Assembly: GCA_001800315.1 (NCBI GenBank)
Contig: MGVE01000018.1
Coordinates: forward strand, 1 to 64,000
Origin: Elusimicrobia bacterium RIFOXYA2_FULL_47_53
Lineage (GTDB): Bacteria; Elusimicrobiota; Endomicrobiia; Endomicrobiales; XYA2-FULL-47-53
DNA: 64,000 bases
Direction of reading: 5' to 3'
The number at the start of each line of letters is the position of its first letter. The first letter of the stretch is position 1. A program made the position numbers and the translations under genes. This document shows, one piece after another, positions 51,546 to 61,104 of the stretch. The notes beneath the pieces were generated by a model, which was not told where the DNA came from, searched no databases, and saw only the letters and a list, made by a program, of their open reading frames with translations.

Positions 51546-52634
51546 ATGAAAAAGTTTTGTTCCGCAGTGCTTGTAGCGTCGGTTATCGCTTCGCTATCCG
51601 CGAATTCATTCGCGATGGGTATCTTTATGCGCCCCGGCGCAAAGGCAAATTGCTCGGGCGGCGCAACCGGAGCGACTTCCGGAGATGTTACCGCGATTTG
51701 TTCAAATCCGGCGGCACTGAGTGTCCTTGAGGGGTCGGGCGTAATGTTCAGCACCTATAATCTTGATCTCGCGGTAAAAGCCTCCGGCGCGATAAACGGC
51801 GACTACAAAGTTTCAGGCCCTATACCGTTTCTGGCCGCTTACCAGTCGTATAACGAATATGTTTTCGCCCTGGGCATATATGTGCCGGGCGGAGCCAGCG
51901 GAAAAGCTGACAATGTGGTGATGCCCACGGCTCTGGGCCTCGCTCCGGTTTCTGTTGAAGGTCAGCAGATGTATATGGCCGCGAACTTTTCTGTTTCAAG
52001 GCAAATTACCGCGAGACTGGCCGCGGGGCTTGGAGTTGATTTTATTTACACCTCACTCATGCAGAAAATGAGCCTGGCCGGCCTGCAGGTTCTTGATACC
52101 AGCGTTAACGGCAACGGCTATGAGTTTAACGGCGGCGTAACTTATAAAATATCCGATAATATCAGGGCCGGCGCTTTCGCGAGAAGCGGGGCGTTGCTGA
52201 GGTTCAAAGATTCCGCCGGAAGCTCCATTATTTATCCCGTTGTTTACGGCGCCGGAGCAGATTTTGAGGTTACAGAAGACCTTAAGCTGTCGGCTGGAGC
52301 GGATATTCATAAGTATTCTTCCTACGCGGACAAGTGGAAAGACATGCCTATGTACCACGCGGGCGCGCTCTATGATGTCAACGAAAAAATTTATGTCGGA
52401 ATGGGGCTTCAGTACGAGCTTTCTGCCGTTTCTCCTGAAGATGTGGCCGTGCCGCTTTTTGACACAAATAAATTCGCTGAAACTATCGTCAGCTTAGGCA
52501 CCGGTTATGATTTCGGGAAATGCAGGGTTAGCCTGCTTTACGCCTACGGATTAAGCGACAAGGTCACCGTTGCCGGCACCGACTATGTTTTTAACGGCGG
52601 AACCTGGGGGCTGGATATCGCTTACAAGTTCTGA
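51546..52634 (+). CDS. FadL/OmpP1-like outer-membrane protein
   Basis: A 362-residue protein with a signal peptide (VLVASVIASLSANSFAMG). Near the start is GATGATSGDVTAICSNPAAL, the NPA motif of FadL/TodX channels for hydrophobic compounds. Barrel strands follow, and the protein ends WGLDIAYKF with a terminal Phe. The ATG at 51546 follows GGAGG. An in-frame extension upstream lacks a ribosome site. Confidence 0.82.
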   Translation: MKKFCSAVLVASVIASLSANSFAMGIFMRPGAKANCSGGATGATSGDVTAICSNPAALSVLEGSGVMFSTYNLDLAVKASGAINGDYKVSGPIPFLAAYQSYNEYVFALGIYVPGGASGKADNVVMPTALGLAPVSVEGQQMYMAANFSVSRQITARLAAGLGVDFIYTSLMQKMSLAGLQVLDTSVNGNGYEFNGGVTYKISDNIRAGAFARSGALLRFKDSAGSSIIYPVVYGAGADFEVTEDLKLSAGADIHKYSSYADKWKDMPMYHAGALYDVNEKIYVGMGLQYELSAVSPEDVAVPLFDTNKFAETIVSLGTGYDFGKCRVSLLYAYGLSDKVTVAGTDYVFNGGTWGLDIAYKF

Positions 52635-52880
52635 GAAACCGCCGTCCCCCGCGGCTTGGTCCTAATCCTCCAGTAAGGCGGCGCGGTCATTCTGATCTCC
52701 CGCAGGGAGAGAAGAATCTCGCTTTGCCGTCATTCCGGAGAGTTTCTGTCCGGAATCCACAAAACACCGTCGTTCACTTACAACTTAAAACTTATAACTT
52801 GAAATGTTCAGGGTGACTTTACATGTCCGGTGAAATCTTCACCATCAGGCTCCGGGCGCCATCTGAGGATTATGGTTTTA
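52635..52880. repeat. Intergenic dispersed repeats
   Basis: No gene is seen in this gap. It carries CTCCCGCAGGGAGAG (also at 11371) with GAAGAATCTCG, then an inverted pair GTCATTCCGGA/TCCGGAATCC at about 52730-52757, a relative of the 32-bp unit at 9855. ACTTAAAACTTATAACTTG follows, like the tracts next to other elements. Confidence 0.5.
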
Positions 52881-52888
52881 TAATTTCT

Positions 52889-52917
52889 TTGACAAATCTA
52901 ACTTAAAGAGTTAGAAT
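52889..52917 (+). promoter_or_regulatory. Sigma-70 promoter of the DUF4912-GH57 unit
   Basis: TTGACA (52889-52894) and TAGAAT (52912-52917) are separated by 17 bases. The DUF4912 gene begins about 40 bases after the predicted start. Confidence 0.7.
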
Positions 52918-52962
52918 CTTTACGATACCGAGGCAATAAAGCAGCAGCAGGGGAGGACTTTC

Positions 52963-53829
52963 ATGAGTGAGAATCTGAGTTCAAAATTCAAGGGGGATTC
53001 AATAATTTCCGCGGCCGGCCGCATTACCGGCCTGCCCAGAGGTTACGGCGACACGAAAATTGTGATAATGCCCAGGGATCCGATGTGGTTTTACGCCTAC
53101 TGGGAAGTCTCGTCCGTGGCCCATTCAGAGCTTCGCAAGAAAATCGGCGACGATAAGTACGGCTCAAGCTGCTGGGTCTTAAGAGTCTACGATATCACGG
53201 ACAAAGAGTTTGACGGTTCAAACGCCAATAAGTTTTTTGATATCGCTCTTAACCAGGATTCGGAAAGCTGGTATATAAATGTTACCGAAACCAACCGCGT
53301 GTGGTGCGTTGATATAGGCGTTGTGACGCCGGACGGCCGGTTTATCGCCGTCGCCCGTTCCAATGTGCTGGCTCTTCCGAGGCACGGAGTTTCCACTATT
53401 ACCGACGAACAGTGGGCAATGCTCCAGCAGGAGTTTGAAAAACTTCTCAAACTTTCGGGAGTGGACAAAATAGGAAGAAGTTCTTTTGATTTAACCAAAC
53501 TTATGCGCGAGCGCTGGGAGGAGATTCTTTCCGTTTCCATGCCGAGCTCTCACATGGGCGCGAGTTCCTGGAAGAAAGCTCCCGGCGGAGAAGTAAAAGC
53601 CAAGGACTTCTGGCTTAAAGCCGACACCGAGCTTATTGTTTACGGCGCGACCGAGCCCGACGCCACATTAAAGGTGCAGGGCCAGAAGGTCACCTTAAGG
53701 CCGGACGGTTCTTTCGCCCTTAGATTTTACCTTCCGGACGGCGAGCAGGAATACCCCATAGAGGCGACCTCTTCCGACGGAACAATGCACAGGCATATTA
53801 CTTTTGTCGTAAGAAGGGATACGAAATAA
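52963..53829 (+). CDS. DUF4912 domain protein
   Basis: A 288-residue protein. The DUF4912 core is recognisable: LPRGYGDTKIVIMPRDPMWF, YAYWEVSS, WYINVTETNRVWCVDIG, then a helical stretch and a C-terminal beta-sandwich (ELIVYGATEPDATLKVQGQ; SDGTMHRHITFVVRR). Function is unknown. The family is often next to a GH57 enzyme, as here (gap 106 bases), which suggests a glycan-binding partner. GGGGAGG precedes the start. Confidence 0.85.
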   Translation: MSENLSSKFKGDSIISAAGRITGLPRGYGDTKIVIMPRDPMWFYAYWEVSSVAHSELRKKIGDDKYGSSCWVLRVYDITDKEFDGSNANKFFDIALNQDSESWYINVTETNRVWCVDIGVVTPDGRFIAVARSNVLALPRHGVSTITDEQWAMLQQEFEKLLKLSGVDKIGRSSFDLTKLMRERWEEILSVSMPSSHMGASSWKKAPGGEVKAKDFWLKADTELIVYGATEPDATLKVQGQKVTLRPDGSFALRFYLPDGEQEYPIEATSSDGTMHRHITFVVRRDTK

Positions 53830-53935
53830 TTTCCATAATCATGACGGACCAGGCTAATAGATTAAATAATTGCGCCACGGAGTCTCGCTGGATTCCGTGG
53901 TTTTTGCTGTATAAAAAGCAAGGGCGGGTATTTTA

Positions 53936-55528
53936 ATGGAACCGAAAGGCTATTGGTGTCTTCAGCTTCACGCTCATCTGCCGTATGTCAGGCATCCGGA
54001 ATTTCCGGACTTTCTTGAAGAGGACTGGCTTTATGAGGCCATAACCGAGACTTACCTCCCGATATTGTCTATGATGGAAAAATTCATGGACGAGGGGGTT
54101 GATTTCAGGCTTACCATGAGCATAACCCCTCCTCTGGCGGGAATGCTTTCCGATTCGCTTCTCCAAAGCCGTTACTACAATAAGCTCGGGAAACTTATTG
54201 AGCTTTCGGAAAAAGAGATCTGGAGAACGAAAAATCAGCCCTTTTATGAAACCGCGCAAATGTACGACAGGCAGCTGAAAGAATGCCGCCGCCTCTGGGA
54301 AAAATATCACGGCAATATACTAAACGGTTTTAAAAATCTTCAGGACTCCGGAAAACTTGAGATAATCACCTGCTGCGCGACTCACGGTTTTCTCCCGCTG
54401 GAAGTAAACAGCCCGGCGGCAAGAGCCCAGGTGCGCATAGCCGCGCAGGATTACGAAAGACATTTCGGCAGAAGGCCGCGGGGTATATGGCTTTCCGAGT
54501 GCGCCTACACTCCGGGCATTGACGCCATACTTAAAAAAGAGGGAATAAAGTTTTTCTTTCTGGAAGCGCACGGCATATTGTATGCCACTCCGAGGCCGCG
54601 CTTCGGCGTCTTCGCGCCGGTTTACTGCCCTTCGGGCGTAGCGGCTTTTGGAAGGGATATGGAAACGGCTCACCAGGTATGGAGCGCCGACACCGGGTAC
54701 CCGGGCGACCCGGATTACCGCGAGTTTTACAGGGATTTAGGCTACGACCTTGAATATGATTACATTAAGCCTTATCTTCACGAAGACGGAGTCAGAAGAA
54801 ATATAGGCCTTAAATACCACAGGATAACAGGCAAGGTTTCCCTAAGCGAGAAACAGCCTTACAACCCGCAATGGGCCGACAACAAGGCCGCGATGCACGC
54901 CGGAAACTTTCTTTTTAACAGGGAGAAGCAGGCTCAATACCTCTCGGAAGTGCTCGGCAGGACGCCTCTGGTTGTTTCAATGTACGATGCCGAGCTTTAC
55001 GGGCACTGGTGGTTTGAGGGCCCCAACTTTTTAAATTATCTTTTCAGAAAAATCCATTACGATCAGAATACCATTAAAACCATAACTCCTTCGGAATACC
55101 TTGAGAAATTTCCGAAAAACCAGGTTGTGACTCCGGCGGCCTCGTCGTGGGGGGACAAGGGCTACTACGAGGTCTGGCTTAACGGATCCAACGACTGGAT
55201 ATACCGCCATCTCCACAAAGCTTCGGAACGCATGGTGGAACTCGCGCGGGAAAATCCTTCCGCCGACGGCCTCAGAAGAAGGGCTTTAAACCAGGCCGCC
55301 AGAGAGCTGATTCTGGCGCAGTCTTCCGACTGGGCTTTTATTATGACCACAAAAACCATGGTGGAGTACGCCGAAAAACGCACGCGCGAACATCTCTCCA
55401 ATTTCACGGCGATTTTTGAACAGGTAAAGCGTTCTCAGATAGACGAGGGCTATATCGGAAATCTTGAATACAGGAATAATATTTTCCCGGGCATAGATTA
55501 TGCCGCTTACAATCCGGAGGTTAAGTGA
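53936..55528 (+). CDS. GH57-family (DUF1957) 1,4-alpha-glucan branching enzyme-like protein
   Basis: A 530-residue enzyme. GYWCLQLHAHLPYVRHPE opens the GH57 barrel. The nucleophile is E188 (GIWLSECAYTPG) and the acid/base is D351 (VVSMYDAELYGHWWFEGP). A DUF1957 C-terminal helical region follows (SSDWAFIMTTKTMVEYAEKR). This architecture matches GH57 branching enzymes. Its GTGA overlap with the next gene indicates one operon. Together with glgB this gives two branching-type enzymes. Confidence 0.9.
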   Translation: MEPKGYWCLQLHAHLPYVRHPEFPDFLEEDWLYEAITETYLPILSMMEKFMDEGVDFRLTMSITPPLAGMLSDSLLQSRYYNKLGKLIELSEKEIWRTKNQPFYETAQMYDRQLKECRRLWEKYHGNILNGFKNLQDSGKLEIITCCATHGFLPLEVNSPAARAQVRIAAQDYERHFGRRPRGIWLSECAYTPGIDAILKKEGIKFFFLEAHGILYATPRPRFGVFAPVYCPSGVAAFGRDMETAHQVWSADTGYPGDPDYREFYRDLGYDLEYDYIKPYLHEDGVRRNIGLKYHRITGKVSLSEKQPYNPQWADNKAAMHAGNFLFNREKQAQYLSEVLGRTPLVVSMYDAELYGHWWFEGPNFLNYLFRKIHYDQNTIKTITPSEYLEKFPKNQVVTPAASSWGDKGYYEVWLNGSNDWIYRHLHKASERMVELARENPSADGLRRRALNQAARELILAQSSDWAFIMTTKTMVEYAEKRTREHLSNFTAIFEQVKRSQIDEGYIGNLEYRNNIFPGIDYAAYNPEVK

Positions 55529-56100
55529 TCAGGATTACAAGATTTCACTTAATTGTAATCGGCCTGGCGCTGTTTCTCGGCGGAGTGTATTTGTACCAGA
55601 TGCACATGGAAAAGATGAAACAGGAAGAAATCCTTTCAATTGAGCGGCAGAAAGCGATTGTCCGCGCTAAGTATGAAGAGGAAAGAAGGCGCCAGCTGGA
55701 ACTTGAGAGAAAGGAGTACCTGGCGGTTGAGGCGGTTGCCATAGCGGGCGAGTACTGGCTGATGGCCAAAAAACAGGGCAAGGATATCTCTCTCGGTCAG
55801 GAAACGCTCAGAAACGCCAAGGAAAACCTGGCGCAGAGGCAGTTTGATCCCGCTTACGGCCTGGCGATAAAATCCATAGCGGAATTTAAGTCGGCAAAAT
55901 CAAAAGATATTTTCTACACCGTAAAACGCGGCGACTCTCTCTGGGGTATCGCCGCCATGGCGATCCATTACAGCGACGGCAGAAGATGGCCCGTTATATG
56001 GAAAGCGAACAAAGAAAAAATACGCAGCCGCAGGCTGATATACGCCAAACAGGTTCTTCTTATTCCAAGGATTGAAATCAACGGAGAACTCAGGCCTTAA
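55525..56100 (+). CDS. Membrane-anchored LysM protein
   Basis: A 191-residue protein with an N-terminal helix (FHLIVIGLALFLGGVYLYQ), a charged coiled-coil (about 28-70), and a C-terminal LysM-like module (YTVKRGDSLWGIAAMAIHY, later WPVIWKANKEKIRSRRLIY). It probably binds peptidoglycan from the inner membrane. The GTG start overlaps the GH57 stop. Confidence 0.8.
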   Translation: MIRITRFHLIVIGLALFLGGVYLYQMHMEKMKQEEILSIERQKAIVRAKYEEERRRQLELERKEYLAVEAVAIAGEYWLMAKKQGKDISLGQETLRNAKENLAQRQFDPAYGLAIKSIAEFKSAKSKDIFYTVKRGDSLWGIAAMAIHYSDGRRWPVIWKANKEKIRSRRLIYAKQVLLIPRIEINGELRP

Positions 56101-56162
56101 ACGCCCCCTCTTTTCATTAGCTGAACTCCCCTGTTTTACGCCGTTTATAACCCAAAAACCCC

Positions 56163-56191
56163 TTGACTTAATAATTGATTTTTGCTATTTT
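56163..56191 (+). promoter_or_regulatory. Probable promoter of the HD-GYP gene
   Basis: TTGACT (56163-56168), 17 bases, TATTTT (56186-56191). The gene starts about 50 bases later. Confidence 0.5.
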
Positions 56192-56241
56192 AATCATGTC
56201 GGTCAGGGCGCCCAAAATCATAACTTGCCCGCCTAATAAAA

Positions 56242-57522
56242 ATGCCAATACTTTCTCTTGAAGAGCTGCTTCTCGCGCTGTTAATAATTGTGTTTTTTTT
56301 CATTTGGTTTTTTATGCGCAGGGAAGCGCGCCTTTCGCAAAAAAGGGAACAGGAATATTCCAGAAAATTAAAAGACATGCAGCTGCAGCTGCAGTCTTAT
56401 ATAGCCGATCTTGACAGCCTTATCGTGATGCTCGTCGGTATACACGAATTCGGCATGACGGCCACGGGCATAGTGTCAAAAGACGAGCTTGCCAGTTCCA
56501 TAGTCAATTCCGCCTGTAAACTCATGCGTTCCGATACAGGGTCTCTGATGATTTTAAACCACGAGACCAACGAACTGGTTATAGCGGCCTCCAGGGGATT
56601 GGCGCCCGATATTGTGGACGCTACCAGAATTAAGGTCGGAGAAGGCATAGCGGGGCGGGTCGCTCAGAGCGGCCGGCCTATTTTTGTGGAAGACATTGAA
56701 ACGGATATCAGGTTTATGCGGGTATCCAGTATAAGGTATCCGTCCAAGTCCTTTATTTCCGTTCCTCTCCGCCTTAAAGACAGGATACTGGGAGTGTTAA
56801 ATATCAGTTCCTCGGATTCAGACCGGCAGTTTGAGGAAAGAGATGTCAGGCTCATGACGATTTTAGCCGACCAGGCCGCCATAACCCTTGAAAATATTGA
56901 TCTTTACGGAAATCTGCAGCACTTTTACCTTGAGATGGTGCAGACGCTGGCCAGGGCGATAGACGCCAAGGATTCCTATACCCATGACCACGCCGACCGC
57001 GCCCGCAGATACGCCCGCAGAATCGGAAAGAAGCTGGGCCTGCCGGAGGTAATGATACGCCATATTGAGTACGCGGCTCTGATGCATGACATCGGCAAGA
57101 TAGGCATTGACGAGAACATTCTGCATAAAGCAGGCAAGCTTACCGATGAGGAGAGGTCCATAATAAAAAAACATCCGGCGATAGGCAACAGGATTATCGC
57201 CCCGGTCGCCTTCCTTTCTCCCGTGGCTCCGATGGTGCTGTACCATCAGGAATGGTATAACGGTCAGGGTTATCCCGAAGGCCTGGCCGGCGAAGAGATA
57301 CCGCTGGGAGCCAGAATTGTGGCCGTGATTGACGCTTTTGACGCTATAACATCCGACAGGCCGTACAGGAAGGCTCTTTCAAGAGAGATAGCCATTGAAG
57401 AAATAAAAAAGGGCGCCGGCAGCCAGTTTGACCCTAAAGTGGCAGAGGCGTTTATTGAGGCGTTGTCTGAAGAAAACTCCGCTCCGGATAACGCGGGCAG
57501 CCACGGCGCGAAAGAGAATTAA
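56242..57522 (+). CDS. GAF and HD-GYP domain phosphodiesterase
   Basis: A 426-residue protein. After an N-terminal membrane helix and a short coiled-coil, a GAF domain covers about 70-225 (IVNSACKLMRSDTGSLMIL; GEGIAGRVAQSGRPIFVED). The HD-GYP domain follows with ALMHDIGKIGIDENILHKAG, KKHPAIGNRII, YHQEWYNGQGYPEGL and VIDAFDAITSDRPYR. The HD pair and the GYP motif are intact, so it likely degrades cyclic di-GMP under GAF control. Confidence 0.9.
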   Translation: MPILSLEELLLALLIIVFFFIWFFMRREARLSQKREQEYSRKLKDMQLQLQSYIADLDSLIVMLVGIHEFGMTATGIVSKDELASSIVNSACKLMRSDTGSLMILNHETNELVIAASRGLAPDIVDATRIKVGEGIAGRVAQSGRPIFVEDIETDIRFMRVSSIRYPSKSFISVPLRLKDRILGVLNISSSDSDRQFEERDVRLMTILADQAAITLENIDLYGNLQHFYLEMVQTLARAIDAKDSYTHDHADRARRYARRIGKKLGLPEVMIRHIEYAALMHDIGKIGIDENILHKAGKLTDEERSIIKKHPAIGNRIIAPVAFLSPVAPMVLYHQEWYNGQGYPEGLAGEEIPLGARIVAVIDAFDAITSDRPYRKALSREIAIEEIKKGAGSQFDPKVAEAFIEALSEENSAPDNAGSHGAKEN

Positions 57523-58220
57523 TGGGAACGCTTTATATTGTTCCAACGCCCATAGGGAATCTTGACGATATCACTATCCGGGCTTTAAATGTTCTTAAGT
57601 CGGTGGATTTTATTGCCTGCGAAGACACGCGCCACAGCGCGAAACTTTTAAACCATTTCGGCATAAAGAAGCCCCTTTTGAGTTTTTATTCCTACAACCA
57701 GTCAAACAGGGCTCCGCAGATAATAAAAGAGCTCAGCCTGGGAAAAAACGCGGCGCTTATTTCTGACAGCGGCACGCCCTGTATATCGGACCCGGGGTTC
57801 TATCTGGTAAACGAAGCTATCGCCGGCGGCATAAATATAGTTCCTCTGCCGGGGCCGAGCGCGGTTTTAACGGCGCTGGTGGCTTCAGGGCTTCCGACGG
57901 AGAATTTTGTTTTTCTGGGTTTCTTAAAAAGAAAACCCGGCAAACTTAAAAAAGAACTCAAACAGGCCGCGCTTGCGGGCGCGACGGTGGTATTCTATGA
58001 ATCGCCGCACAGGCTGAAAAAAACGCTGGGCCTGCTTTTAGATGTTTTCGGTTCACAATCGCGGGTCGCGGTGGCAAGAGAGCTTACGAAAAAATTTGAG
58101 GAATTTGTGCGCGGCACGCTGGGAGAAGTCGCCGAAATATTCAATAACAGGGAAATTCTCGGGGAATTCGTGGTAATGGTCTCTCCCGAAAATAACGCAA
58201 CGGAGAAAGATAATGAGTAA
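57522..58220 (+). CDS. rsmI: 16S rRNA 2'-O-methyltransferase RsmI
   Basis: A 232-residue SPOUT/tetrapyrrole-methylase-like enzyme that methylates C1402. TLYIVPTPIGNLDDITIRAL, VDFIACEDTRHSAKLLNHFG, ALISDSGTPCISDPGF and PLPGPSAVLTALVASGL are hallmarks. It overlaps the preceding stop by one base and argC by eight bases. The length is slightly short at the C-terminus. Confidence 0.93.
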   Translation: MGTLYIVPTPIGNLDDITIRALNVLKSVDFIACEDTRHSAKLLNHFGIKKPLLSFYSYNQSNRAPQIIKELSLGKNAALISDSGTPCISDPGFYLVNEAIAGGINIVPLPGPSAVLTALVASGLPTENFVFLGFLKRKPGKLKKELKQAALAGATVVFYESPHRLKKTLGLLLDVFGSQSRVAVARELTKKFEEFVRGTLGEVAEIFNNREILGEFVVMVSPENNATEKDNE

Positions 58221-59238
58221 GCTTAAGGCAGCCATAGTCGGAATAACCGGATATACCGGCGAAGAGTTGCTTAAAATACTTTTAAGACACCCCGGGGTTG
58301 AAGTCTCGGTTGTGGCCGGAAGAAGCAGTTCCGAAAACAAGCCCGTCAAGGAGCTCTATCCTTCTATCGGCGAAACTTCGCTGGTCTGCGAGAACCTTGA
58401 CATTGACTCCGTCGCGAAGCGGGCCGATGTCGTATTTCTCGCTCTGCCTCATAAAGTATCCTTTGAGATAGCGCCGAAGTTCCTGGAGAAAGGCGCGCGG
58501 GTTGTTGACCTCTCGGCAGATTTCAGGCTGGAGAGCGCCGAGGTTTACGAGAAGTGGTATGGCGAAAAACACACGGCGCCGGCACACCTGAAAAAAGCCG
58601 TTTACGGCTTGCCGGAGCTCTACAGAGCTAAAATAAAAAACGCCTCTCTGGTGGCAAACCCCGGCTGTTATCCTACGACGATAATCCTCGGGCTTTTGCC
58701 GGTATTAAAAGAGGGACTGATTGATCTTTCTTCAGTAATTTCAGATTCCAAAAGCGGAATTTCAGGCGCCGGAAGAAAAACCGTGGCCGAATATTACTCC
58801 TCCGAGCACCCTAACCTGAGGGCCTACAACATTGCCGGCGCCCACAGGCATATTCCCGAAATAGAACAGGAGCTTTCCAAGATCGTCGGAAAAGATATCG
58901 CCATAACTTTTACTCCCCATATTTTTCCGGAAGAAAGGGGCATGCTTTCTTCCATATACTCCAATTTAAAGAAAAAAATATCAACCGCCGAAGCGGTGCA
59001 GCTGTATAAGGAATTTTATTCAAGGGAGCCTTTTGTGGAAGTGCTAAGCGAAGGCAAGCTCCCGGGGATAAGGGATGTCGTGAACACCAATTACTGCAGG
59101 ATAGGCCTTAAGGTAGACGAAAGGACCGGCAGGTTAGTGGTAATATCCGTAATAGACAATCTTTTAAAAGGGGCTTCCGGCCAGGCGGTGCAGAATATGA
59201 ACATCATGTTCGGCATTGACGAGAAAACCGGGCTCTAA
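58213..59238 (+). CDS. argC: N-acetyl-gamma-glutamyl-phosphate reductase
   Basis: A 341-residue enzyme, third step of arginine synthesis, NADPH-dependent. The nucleotide site is AIVGITGYTGEELLKILL, the catalytic Cys is in LVANPGCYPTTIILGLLPVL, and SGISGAGRKT and PHIFPEERGMLSSIYS follow. argJ comes directly after, so the two form an arginine unit. Confidence 0.95.
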   Translation: MSKLKAAIVGITGYTGEELLKILLRHPGVEVSVVAGRSSSENKPVKELYPSIGETSLVCENLDIDSVAKRADVVFLALPHKVSFEIAPKFLEKGARVVDLSADFRLESAEVYEKWYGEKHTAPAHLKKAVYGLPELYRAKIKNASLVANPGCYPTTIILGLLPVLKEGLIDLSSVISDSKSGISGAGRKTVAEYYSSEHPNLRAYNIAGAHRHIPEIEQELSKIVGKDIAITFTPHIFPEERGMLSSIYSNLKKKISTAEAVQLYKEFYSREPFVEVLSEGKLPGIRDVVNTNYCRIGLKVDERTGRLVVISVIDNLLKGASGQAVQNMNIMFGIDEKTGL

Positions 59239-59251
59239 GAAAGGGAAAACA

Positions 59252-60457
59252 ATGTTTCCGAAAGGTTTTAAAACAGCCGGAGCTCGCGGCGGCATTTCAA
59301 AGAAGAAAGACAAAAAAGACACAGCTCTTTTCTATTCCGAATTTCCGTGTGCCGCGGCGGGGATGTTTACCAACAATCTTGTAAAGGCTGCGCCGGTTCT
59401 GGTGAGCACGGAGCATCTTAAAAAATCAGCCTCCGATATCCGCGCCGTCATAGCTAACTCCGGCTGCGCCAACGCCTGCACGGGAGAACGCGGCCTTGCT
59501 GACGCGCGCGAGACCTGCTCTTACGCCGCGAAAAAACTTGCGCTCAACCAAAATCAGGTGCTTGTGGCTTCCACCGGAGTCATCGGCCAGTTCCTTCCGA
59601 TGAAGGCCGTGAAGTCCGGCATAGACATCCTCCTGGGTTCCGCGGGTTCCGGGCCTGAAAATTTTGACTCCGCCTCCCGGGCCATCATGACAACAGACCT
59701 TATTCCCAAGGTTTCTTCGGCTCAGGTAAAGATATCAGGAAAAACCGTTTCAATCTGGGGTTGTGTTAAGGGTTCGGGCATGATTCATCCCGATATGTCG
59801 CTCCCGCACGCCACGATGCTTGCCTTCATTCTGACCGATGCCGCGATAGACAAAAAAACTCTTGCGTCCGCTTTAAGCGCCGCGGTTGAAAATTCATTTA
59901 ATTGCGTTTCCGTTGACGGCGATACTTCCACCAACGATTCGGTTTTCGCGCTCGCTAACGGGGCTTCGCTCTGTTCAAAAATTAAACCCGGCGGCAGGGA
60001 CTTCGTTTTGTTTTCGCAGGCTCTGGGCAAGGTCTGCCTTGAGCTGGCCAAATTGATAGCCCTTGACGGAGAAGGCGCGACAAGGCTGGTTGAAATCCGG
60101 GTGATGGGTGCGGGCAGCCGCGCCGACGCCAAAAAGATAGCCTCCACCATAGCGACATCACCTCTGGTTAAAACCGCGATTTTCGGCAATGACGCCAACT
60201 GGGGCAGAATTCTCGCGGCCGCGGGACGAGCCGGAGTGGCTATTAACCCGTCAAAGGTTGATATAAGAATCGGCGGCCTTAAGGTCGCCTCAAAAGGCAT
60301 GGCGCTTAATTTTTCAGAAGCCGCGGCCAAAAAAATCCTCACGCAAAAAGAAATTCTGATAACGCTGGATTTGAATATGGGTTCGTCTTTCTGCTCGTAT
60401 TACACCTGCGATCTGTCTTTTGACTACATAAAAATAAACGCGAGCTACAGGTCTTAA
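59252..60457 (+). CDS. argJ: Glutamate N-acetyltransferase / ornithine acetyltransferase
   Basis: A 401-residue enzyme that recycles the acetyl group in arginine synthesis. It should cleave itself before the catalytic Thr; here T188 lies in HATMLAFILTD. The motif runs KGSGMIHPDMSLPHATML, so about four residues lie between the usual P(N/D)M and ATML. NFNCVSVDGDTSTNDSV is the substrate loop. The ATG at 59252 was chosen over an upstream in-frame codon that overlaps argC and lacks a ribosome site. Confidence 0.92.
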   Translation: MFPKGFKTAGARGGISKKKDKKDTALFYSEFPCAAAGMFTNNLVKAAPVLVSTEHLKKSASDIRAVIANSGCANACTGERGLADARETCSYAAKKLALNQNQVLVASTGVIGQFLPMKAVKSGIDILLGSAGSGPENFDSASRAIMTTDLIPKVSSAQVKISGKTVSIWGCVKGSGMIHPDMSLPHATMLAFILTDAAIDKKTLASALSAAVENSFNCVSVDGDTSTNDSVFALANGASLCSKIKPGGRDFVLFSQALGKVCLELAKLIALDGEGATRLVEIRVMGAGSRADAKKIASTIATSPLVKTAIFGNDANWGRILAAAGRAGVAINPSKVDIRIGGLKVASKGMALNFSEAAAKKILTQKEILITLDLNMGSSFCSYYTCDLSFDYIKINASYRS

Positions 60458-60461
60458 GCCC

Positions 60462-61088
60462 ATGCGGACATCTCTGATAAAGATACCGCGAAGCAGGCCC
60501 TCCGCCGCGAAGCTCAAAGAGGCTGTCTCGGCGCTTGAGAAGGGCGGAGTGGTAATTTTTCCAACCGACACGGTTTACGGCATGGCCGCCAACGCTTTTA
60601 ACGCGGCGGCGCGCAAAAAGATTTATGCGCTTAAGGGGCGGCATTTCACAAAGCCGCTTATTTTAATGGTTCCAAATATAGCCGCGGCTTCGCTTGTCGC
60701 TGAGGTGCCTCACAAGGCTATAAAAATAGCAAAAAAGTTCTGGCCCGGCCCTCTTACGCTGATATTCCCGACTTCAACGCACGGCAAGATGGTTATGGGA
60801 GGAAGGAAAGATGTGGGCGTAAGGATCCCCGACGATTCTGTCGCGGGGATGCTTTTGAAGCTCTGCCCCTTTCCGCTGGCCACAACGAGCGCGAACCCTT
60901 CCGGCAAAGAAAGCGCCGTGGACGCGAAAACAGCCGAAAAATATTTCGGCGGCAAGCTGGATTTGATTATTGATTCCGGCGCCTGCAGGCACGCGAGGGA
61001 ATCCACGGTGATAGACATGGTGCATTTTCCCTATGTGGTTATCAGGGAAGGCTGCCTGCCGAGCAAAAAGCTTTTGAAATATATTTAA
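60462..61088 (+). CDS. tsaC: L-threonylcarbamoyladenylate synthase (Sua5/YrdC/TsaC)
   Basis: A 208-residue enzyme for the t6A modification of t[51 protein letters not shown] and [17 protein letters not shown] are YrdC signatures. It lacks the extra Sua5 domain. It lies four bases after argJ and 16 before glyA. Confidence 0.93.
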   Translation: MRTSLIKIPRSRPSAAKLKEAVSALEKGGVVIFPTDTVYGMAANAFNAAARKKIYALKGRHFTKPLILMVPNIAAASLVAEVPHKAIKIAKKFWPGPLTLIFPTSTHGKMVMGGRKDVGVRIPDDSVAGMLLKLCPFPLATTSANPSGKESAVDAKTAEKYFGGKLDLIIDSGACRHARESTVIDMVHFPYVVIREGCLPSKKLLKYI

Positions 61089-61104
61089 TGAAAGAGAGGA
61101 AAAG

